A stretch of DNA of 64,000 nt from Rhodococcus pyridinivorans (GTDB lineage Bacteria > Actinomycetota > Actinomycetes > Mycobacteriales > Mycobacteriaceae): contig NZ_FNRX01000002.1 in the NCBI RefSeq assembly GCF_900105195.1, positions 3,472,001 to 3,536,000 on the forward strand. Direction: 5' to 3'. The first letter of the stretch is position 1, and every line of letters begins with the position of its first letter. The notes under the pieces were generated by a model. That model had not been told where the DNA came from, ran no database searches, and was given only the letters and a program-made list of their open reading frames with translations. Made by a program: the position numbers and the translations under genes. Of the stretch, positions 59,008-64,000 are shown piece after piece.

Positions 59008-60111
59008 TCAGACCACCCGGACGAGGTCGTCGGCGTGCACGACGGGTCGCTGGAGATCCGGCGGCAGCTGACCGGTCGAGAAGCCGATCATGAAATCGAG
59101 TTCGGACGCGTCGTAGGCCACCACCCCGCGCGCGACCGTGCGGCCGTCGGGCGCGACGATGCCGACGACGTCGCCGGCGTGGAAACCGCCACTGGTGCCG
59201 GTGATTCCGGCGGCGAGCAACGAGCGTCGCCGCTCCATCACGGCCCGCACGGCACCCTCGTCGAGATACAGCGAACCGTGGACGTCGGCGGCGTGCCGCA
59301 CCCAGAAACGCCGCGCCGACAGACGCTGTGGGCGGGCCGCGAAGGCCGTGCCGACGTCGGCGGCGCCCAGCGCACGATCGGCCTGGGAGGCCGCGGCGAG
59401 CAGCACCGGCACGCCGGAGTCCGCCGCGAGACGGGCCGCGGACAGTTTCGACGCCATGCCACCGGTGCCCAGCGCGCCGCCCGACCCGGCGACCACACCG
59501 TCGAGATCCTCGGGGGTGCGGACCTCGGGGATGAGGTTCGCGGAGCCCTTGCGGGGATCCCCGTCGTACAAGCCGTCGACGTCGGACAGCAGGATCAGCG
59601 CGTCGGCGCCGATGAGATGCGCGACGAGTGCAGCGAGCCGGTCGTTGTCGCCGAAGCGCAGTTCGACGGTCGCGACGGTGTCGTTCTCGTTGACCACCGG
59701 CACCGCCCCGAGCGAACGCAGCCGGTCGAGGGTGCGTTGCGCGTTGCGGTGCTGAGTGCGCCGGCCGATGTCGTCGGCGGTGAGGAGCACCTGGCCCACC
59801 GTGCGGTCGTAGCGGGCGAAGGAGGTGCCCCAGGCGTGGGCGAGGGTGAGCTGCCCGACGCTGGCCGCGGCCTGCTTTGTCGCGAGATCACGCGGCCGAC
59901 TCGTGAGACCGAGCGGTGCGAGCCCGGCACCGACCGCACCCGAGGAGACCACGATGACACTCGAACCCGTGCGGATGCGGGCCTCGATGGCATCGACGAG
60001 ACGATCGAGCCGGCCACGGTCGAGTCCACCCACCAGGCTCGTGATCGCCGACGAGCCGATCTTGACCACGACGCTGCGGGCGTGGGAGACGACCTCCCGG
60101 GTGTCGCTCAT
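59008..60111 (-). CDS. proB: Glutamate 5-kinase
   Basis: 367 residues. Amino acid kinase domain ([69 protein letters not shown]) plus a C-terminal PUA domain ([22 protein letters not shown]). It makes gamma-glutamyl phosphate for proline. It is 51 bp downstream of obg, an arrangement common in actinobacteria. Confidence 0.96.
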   Translation of the reverse strand: MSDTREVVSHARSVVVKIGSSAITSLVGGLDRGRLDRLVDAIEARIRTGSSVIVVSSGAVGAGLAPLGLTSRPRDLATKQAAASVGQLTLAHAWGTSFARYDRTVGQVLLTADDIGRRTQHRNAQRTLDRLRSLGAVPVVNENDTVATVELRFGDNDRLAALVAHLIGADALILLSDVDGLYDGDPRKGSANLIPEVRTPEDLDGVVAGSGGALGTGGMASKLSAARLAADSGVPVLLAAASQADRALGAADVGTAFAARPQRLSARRFWVRHAADVHGSLYLDEGAVRAVMERRRSLLAAGITGTSGGFHAGDVVGIVAPDGRTVARGVVAYDASELDFMIGFSTGQLPPDLQRPVVHADDLVRVV

Positions 60112-60162
60112 GTTCTCCTCGGTACGCTTCGGGTTTCCTGAACGGTGGGGGCGCGCGGACGG

Positions 60163-61620
60163 TTACTCGAACTCGTCGTCGGTGGCCAGGCCGCGGCGCA
60201 CCTTCTTCGCGTGGCGACGCTCGGCAGCGCCGACGCGGTCGACCTGGTCGAGACGGGCATCGGTGCCGCGACCGGTGGGCACGACGTCCACGCCGGCCTG
60301 CGTCTGCGGTTCCCACTCGAAGCCGACCTCGCCGATGGTGACCCAGCATCCGGGTTCCGCGCCGAGCTTGACGAGCTTGTCCTCGACGCCGAGACGGGCG
60401 AGTCGGTCGGCGAGGTAACCCACGGCCTCGTCGTTGTCGAAGGCCGTCTGGCGCACCCACCGCTCGGGACGGGTGCCCCGCACGATGAATCCGCCGGGCA
60501 CCTCGGGATCGCGGACCACGGTGAAGGCCTCCTCGTCGCGGGCGACGGGACGGATCACCGGGCGGGTGGGCGCGGCCGGCGGATGCGCCGCCCGGTACTC
60601 GTCGACCATCCTCGCGAGGGCGAACGTCAGCGGACGCAGGCCGTCGCGGCTCACGGCCGAGATCGTGAAGACCGGCCAGCCACGGGCCTCGAGTTCGGGG
60701 GTGACGAACTCGGCGAGTTCTTTCGCGTCGGGCACGTCGGCCTTGTTGAGGATGACGATGCGGGGGCGCTCGGCGAGGTCGCCGAGTCCGCTGTCGCCCG
60801 ACAGCGCAGGCTGGTAGGCGGCGAGTTCGGCCTCGAGCGCGTCGATGTCGGAGATCGGGTCGCGGCCGGGTTCGAGGGTCGCGCAGTCGACAACGTGCGC
60901 GAGCACGGCGCAGCGCTCGAGATGACGGAGGAAGTCGAGGCCGAGGCCGCGACCCTCACTGGCGCCGGGGATCAGGCCGGGCACGTCGGCGACGGTGAAG
61001 GTCGTGTCGCCCGACTGCACCACACCGAGATTCGGCACGAGGGTGGTGAACGGGTAGTCGGCGATCTTCGGCTTGGCGGCCGACAGCACCGACACGAGCG
61101 ACGACTTGCCGGCCGAGGGGAAGCCCACGAGGCCGACGTCGGCGACGGACTTCAGTTCGAGGACGAGGTCGAGTTCCTCGCCTTCCTCACCGAGGAGCGC
61201 GAAGCCGGGGGCCTTGCGTGCCTTCGACGCGAGTGCGGCATTGCCGAGACCACCGCGACCGCCGTGCGCGGCGACGAAACGCGTGCCGGTGCCCACGAGG
61301 TCGGCGAGGATGCGGCCGTCGCGGTCGAGTACGACGGTGCCGTCGGGAACCTTCAGGACGAGGTCGCCGCCGTTGGCACCGTTGCGGTGGCCGCCGGCGC
61401 CCTGGGCACCGTTGGTCGCCTTGGCGTGCTGGTGGAAGTGGAAGTCGAGCAGGGTGTGGACGTTCCGGTCGACTTCGAGGACGACATCGCCGCCGTTTCC
61501 TCCGTTACCGCCGTCGGGGCCGCCGAGCGGCTTGAACTTCTCGCGGTGGACGGAGGCGCAGCCGTTGCCGCCCTTGCCGGCGCTGACGTGCAGCACCACC
61601 CGGTCGATGAAGCGGGACAT
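60163..61620 (-). CDS. obg: GTPase Obg (CgtA)
   Basis: 485 residues from ATG 61620. Glycine-rich N-domain ([33 protein letters not shown]), G domain with [37 protein letters not shown] and [10 protein letters not shown], and the C-terminal OCT domain. It is a ribosome-associated GTPase for 50S assembly and stress response. It follows the rplU-rpmA pair. Confidence 0.96.
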   Translation of the reverse strand: MSRFIDRVVLHVSAGKGGNGCASVHREKFKPLGGPDGGNGGNGGDVVLEVDRNVHTLLDFHFHQHAKATNGAQGAGGHRNGANGGDLVLKVPDGTVVLDRDGRILADLVGTGTRFVAAHGGRGGLGNAALASKARKAPGFALLGEEGEELDLVLELKSVADVGLVGFPSAGKSSLVSVLSAAKPKIADYPFTTLVPNLGVVQSGDTTFTVADVPGLIPGASEGRGLGLDFLRHLERCAVLAHVVDCATLEPGRDPISDIDALEAELAAYQPALSGDSGLGDLAERPRIVILNKADVPDAKELAEFVTPELEARGWPVFTISAVSRDGLRPLTFALARMVDEYRAAHPPAAPTRPVIRPVARDEEAFTVVRDPEVPGGFIVRGTRPERWVRQTAFDNDEAVGYLADRLARLGVEDKLVKLGAEPGCWVTIGEVGFEWEPQTQAGVDVVPTGRGTDARLDQVDRVGAAERRHAKKVRRGLATDDEFE

Positions 61621-61671
61621 GGGTGGACCTTCTCTCGTCCTAAAAAACAAACCTGGTGATCAACGCAACAA

Positions 61672-61704
61672 GGGCGGGTCAGGGTGTGCGACCCTGGCCC
61701 GCCC
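61672..61704 (-). terminator. Hairpin between rpmA and obg
   Basis: GGGCGGGTCAGGG / CCCTGGCCCGCCC, 13-bp stem with one G-T pair and a 7-nt loop. In the minus direction a T-rich tract (TTTGTTTTTTAGG) follows 25 bases later. It likely attenuates readthrough from rplU-rpmA into obg. Confidence 0.6.
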
Positions 61705-61760
61705 CTATTGGGAGTATGTCGCGGGAGCTGGTCCCGCGGTGTCCGTTACCGGACGGCAGA

Positions 61761-62024
61761 TCAGGCGTCTGCCGCAGCCGGAACGATGTTGACGGTCTTG
61801 CGACCGCGCTTGGTACCGAACTCGACGGCACCGGCCGCGAGGGCGAACAGCGTGTCGTCGCCGCCGCGTCCCACGTTCACGCCGGGGTGGAAGTGGGTGC
61901 CGCGCTGGCGCACGATGATCTCGCCGGCGTTGACGGCCTGGCCACCGAAGCGCTTGACGCCGAGTCGCTGTGCGTTCGAATCGCGACCGTTACGGGAGCT
62001 GGATGCGCCCTTCTTGTGTGCCAT
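61761..62024 (-). CDS. rpmA: 50S ribosomal protein L27
   Basis: 87 residues. [29 protein letters not shown] start, [18 protein letters not shown] core. The conserved N-terminal tail reaches the peptidyl transferase centre. Thirty-six bp after rplU, in one operon with it. Confidence 0.97.
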   Translation of the reverse strand: MAHKKGASSSRNGRDSNAQRLGVKRFGGQAVNAGEIIVRQRGTHFHPGVNVGRGGDDTLFALAAGAVEFGTKRGRKTVNIVPAAADA

Positions 62025-62060
62025 GACGAACCCTCCTGGGGTTGAAGCTCGAAGCTCGGT

Positions 62061-62372
62061 TTACTTGATGCCGGTGACCTTGACGACCGTCAGCTTCTGA
62101 CGGTGGCCCTGGCGCTTGTGGTACCCGGTCTTGTTCTTGAACTTGTGGATGCGGATCTTCGGGCCCTTGGTGTGCTCGACGATCTCGCCGGTGACCGAGA
62201 CCTTGGCCAGCTTGTCGGCGTCGGTGGTCAGTTCGGATCCGTCGACGACGAGGACCGGGGCAAGCGAGACAGCAGCGCCGGGCTCACCCTCGATCTTCTC
62301 GACCTTGACGAGGTCGCCTTCAGCGACCTTGTACTGCTTACCGCCGGTCTTGACGATCGCGTACGTTGCCAT
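62061..62372 (-). CDS. rplU: 50S ribosomal protein L21
   Basis: 103 residues from ATG 62372: [26 protein letters not shown], and [25 protein letters not shown], the L21 signature. First gene of rplU-rpmA. The 234-bp stretch before it (62373-62606) holds no gene and should contain its promoter and the rne terminator. Confidence 0.97.
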   Translation of the reverse strand: MATYAIVKTGGKQYKVAEGDLVKVEKIEGEPGAAVSLAPVLVVDGSELTTDADKLAKVSVTGEIVEHTKGPKIRIHKFKNKTGYHKRQGHRQKLTVVKVTGIK

Positions 62373-62567
62373 CGGACGGCTACCCCTTGCTTCTTCGAAC
62401 GTGCTCGCGCCACAGTGCTGCGGACGCGACTGGTCTGGTGTGGTTGCTGACTCGGGTCCCGCCGGCATCCTGAATCCGGACGCGGCTGGGCACTATCGCC
62501 GAGTAGCGACTGAACAAGATTACGGGAAGGTGACTCCCAGGGTCAAACCGGGTGGCACGGTAGTGCC

Positions 62568-62601
62568 CGCTTCCGGGCCGGTCGTGACCGGCCCGGAAGC
62601 G
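62568..62601 (-). terminator. Terminator after rne
   Basis: CGCTTCCGGGCCGGTC and its perfect complement, a 16-bp stem with a very tight loop (the innermost pairs must open). It lies 6 bases past the rne stop. Confidence 0.8.
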
Positions 62602-62606
62602 GAGGG

Positions 62607-64000
62607 TCATGCTTCGGCGTCCACCGGAGGTCCGGCGGGGCGCCCTGCGGCACGCCGCGAACGCGGCCGCCGCACGATCTCCACCGGCGTCTCGACCGGT
62701 GTGCTCGGCCGGGAGTCCGACTCGACCCCCGTGGACGACCCGGTCGTCGCGGGGACGACGAACACCTTGGCTGTAGGCCCACCGTCCCCGGCGGGCGCTG
62801 CGGCCGCCCGGGCGACCCTGCGTGCCCGACGGCGACGCGGAGCCGGTCCTGCGGCCTCGACGGAAGCCGCTCCGTCGGTGCTCTCCCCTGCGCCGGAGAC
62901 GGCCGTCTCGGACACGGCAGCCTCGGGAACAGCGGTCTCCGCGACCGCGGCTTCGGCTGCTGCGACCTCTGCCTCGATCTCGGCGGGCTCGTCGGAGGCG
63001 GTCGTCACCGTGGTGGCGTCCTCCCCTGCGACGGGCTCCTTCGTCGGTGCGGCGCCCTTCTCGGGCTCGACGGCCCGCAGCGGCTCGGTGACCTTGACCG
63101 GGTCGACGTCGCCCGCAGGTGCGGACGCCGCCTCGGATGCGGTCTCGGTCGCTGCCGGCTCTGCGGCCGGAGCGTCCGCGGCCGGTGTCGAGTTGTGCGC
63201 GGCCATCGCGAGCGCGACGGGGTGCGCGGCACGCTTGACGACCTCTTCGGGCGACGGCGTCGTGTGCGTCTCGGCGGCGGGCTCCTGCGAACTCTTGTCG
63301 CGTCCACGCTTACGCCGCGAACCACCGCCGGACGAACGACCGGAGTCGTCCGAGGACTTCGACTCGATCGGCTCCGAGTGCACGATGAGGCCGCGGCCGC
63401 TGCAGTGCTCACAGGTGGTGGAGAACGCCTCGACGAGACCGGTCCCGAGCCGCTTGCGCGTCATCTGGACCAGGCCGAGCGAGGTGACCTCCGAGACCTG
63501 GTGGCGGGTGCGGTCCCGGCCGAGGGCCTCGGTCAGGCGACGCAGTACGAGGTCGCGGTTCGACTCGAGGACCATGTCGATGAAGTCGACGACGATCATG
63601 CCGCCGATGTCGCGCAGGCGCATCTGGCGGACGATCTCCTCGGCCGCCTCGAGGTTGTTACGGGTGACCGTCTCCTCGAGGTTGCCGCCGGAACCGGTGA
63701 ACTTGCCGGTGTTGACATCGATGACGGTCATCGCCTCGGTGCGGTCGATGACGAGCGTGCCGCCGGACGGCAGCCACACCTTGCGGTCGAGAGCCTTCGC
63801 GAGCTGCTCGTCGATGCGGTGCGCACCGAAGACGTCCACCGAGTTCTCCGAACGGTAGCGCTCGACGCGCGGCAGCAGGTCGGGTGCGACCGTCCGGATG
63901 TAGCTCTCGACGGTGTTCCACGCCGAGTCGCCCTCGATGACGAGCTTGGAGAAGTCCTCGTTGAACAGGTCTCGCACGACCTTCACGAGCAGATCCGGCT
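62607..64000 (-). CDS. rne: Ribonuclease E/G, C-terminal part (5' end outside window)
   Basis: The frame is open to the window edge (464 codons visible). It contains the catalytic DNase-I-like domain end: LPSGGTLVIDRTEAMTVIDVNTGKFTG, RDIGGMIVVDFIDM with the metal-binding aspartates, then the zinc-link CEHCSGRGL. A Pro/Ala/Glu-rich, disordered C-terminal extension of about 250 residues follows with basic patches (SRRKRGRDK and [14 protein letters not shown]), typical of actinobacterial RNase E scaffolds. It processes mRNA and rRNA. It is upstream of rplU-rpmA-obg. Confidence 0.95.
   Translation of the reverse strand, partial: PDLLVKVVRDLFNEDFSKLVIEGDSAWNTVESYIRTVAPDLLPRVERYRSENSVDVFGAHRIDEQLAKALDRKVWLPSGGTLVIDRTEAMTVIDVNTGKFTGSGGNLEETVTRNNLEAAEEIVRQMRLRDIGGMIVVDFIDMVLESNRDLVLRRLTEALGRDRTRHQVSEVTSLGLVQMTRKRLGTGLVEAFSTTCEHCSGRGLIVHSEPIESKSSDDSGRSSGGGSRRKRGRDKSSQEPAAETHTTPSPEEVVKRAAHPVALAMAAHNSTPAADAPAAEPAATETASEAASAPAGDVDPVKVTEPLRAVEPEKGAAPTKEPVAGEDATTVTTASDEPAEIEAEVAAAEAAVAETAVPEAAVSETAVSGAGESTDGAASVEAAGPAPRRRRARRVARAAAAPAGDGGPTAKVFVVPATTGSSTGVESDSRPSTPVETPVEIVRRPRSRRAAGRPAGPPVDAEA

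Overview
The window is a high-GC actinobacterial chromosome segment. Gene content and order (rne-rplU-rpmA-obg-proB, smc-ftsY-amtB-glnB-glnD-ffh, rnc-rpmF-DUF177, coaD-rsmD-pyc-recG, rpmB, thiL-DUF3515) fit Rhodococcus or a close relative in the Mycobacteriales. This is inference from synteny and protein likeness; no search was run.

Positions 1 to about 15,260 are accessory. From the left: a membrane protein running off the edge, a small lipoprotein, a transposase remnant, an IS5-family element (1541-2587) and an IS630-family element (2588-3793) that abut on one shared TA. Then comes a tightly packed nine-gene plus-strand operon (4532-12284): ThiF-like adenylating enzyme, haem-oxygenase-like diiron oxidase, 2-oxoglutarate amino-acid oxygenase, type-2 ArgC-like reductase, DapF-like protein, phosphinothricin-acetyltransferase-like GNAT, fold-type-I PLP enzyme, MFS exporter and cupin. 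It looks like a pathway to a small modified amino acid, possibly an antimetabolite. The DapF-like protein has serine in place of both catalytic cysteines. The exporter and the cupin each carry a one-base frameshift. A zone of decayed genes follows (12,285-15,250), including a PLD-like pseudogene and a PAPS-reductase-like pseudogene. It ends inside an amidohydrolase gene cut to about 125 codons, which marks the island junction next to ffh.

Positions 15,260-47,900 are mostly core. On the minus strand lie protein targeting (ffh, ftsY), nitrogen sensing and ammonium uptake (glnD, glnB, amtB, with a GlnR-like site upstream), chromosome condensation (smc), OsmC and acylphosphatase. A LysR regulator and divergent pcaHG (protocatechuate 3,4-dioxygenase) are inserted before mutM. 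Then come rnc, rpmF, DUF177, a SepIVA-like coiled-coil protein, coaD, rsmD, pyc, recG, a DhaL-domain kinase, rpmB, an enoyl-CoA hydratase, ung, a gamma-carbonic-anhydrase-like protein, thiL and a DUF3515 protein.

Positions 47,900-64,000 hold an acetyl-CoA hydrolase/CoA-transferase, a RecQ helicase fused to a phosphoribosyltransferase-like tail with a 27-bp tandem repeat in its zinc region, ectABC (ectoine) behind a perfect CRP/GlxR-type palindrome, a frameshifted D-2-hydroxyacid dehydrogenase, a divergent LigD-type polymerase and ATP-dependent ligase pair, a sirtuin, proB, obg, rpmA, rplU and the 3' part of rne. No CRISPR array, rRNA or tRNA was seen.
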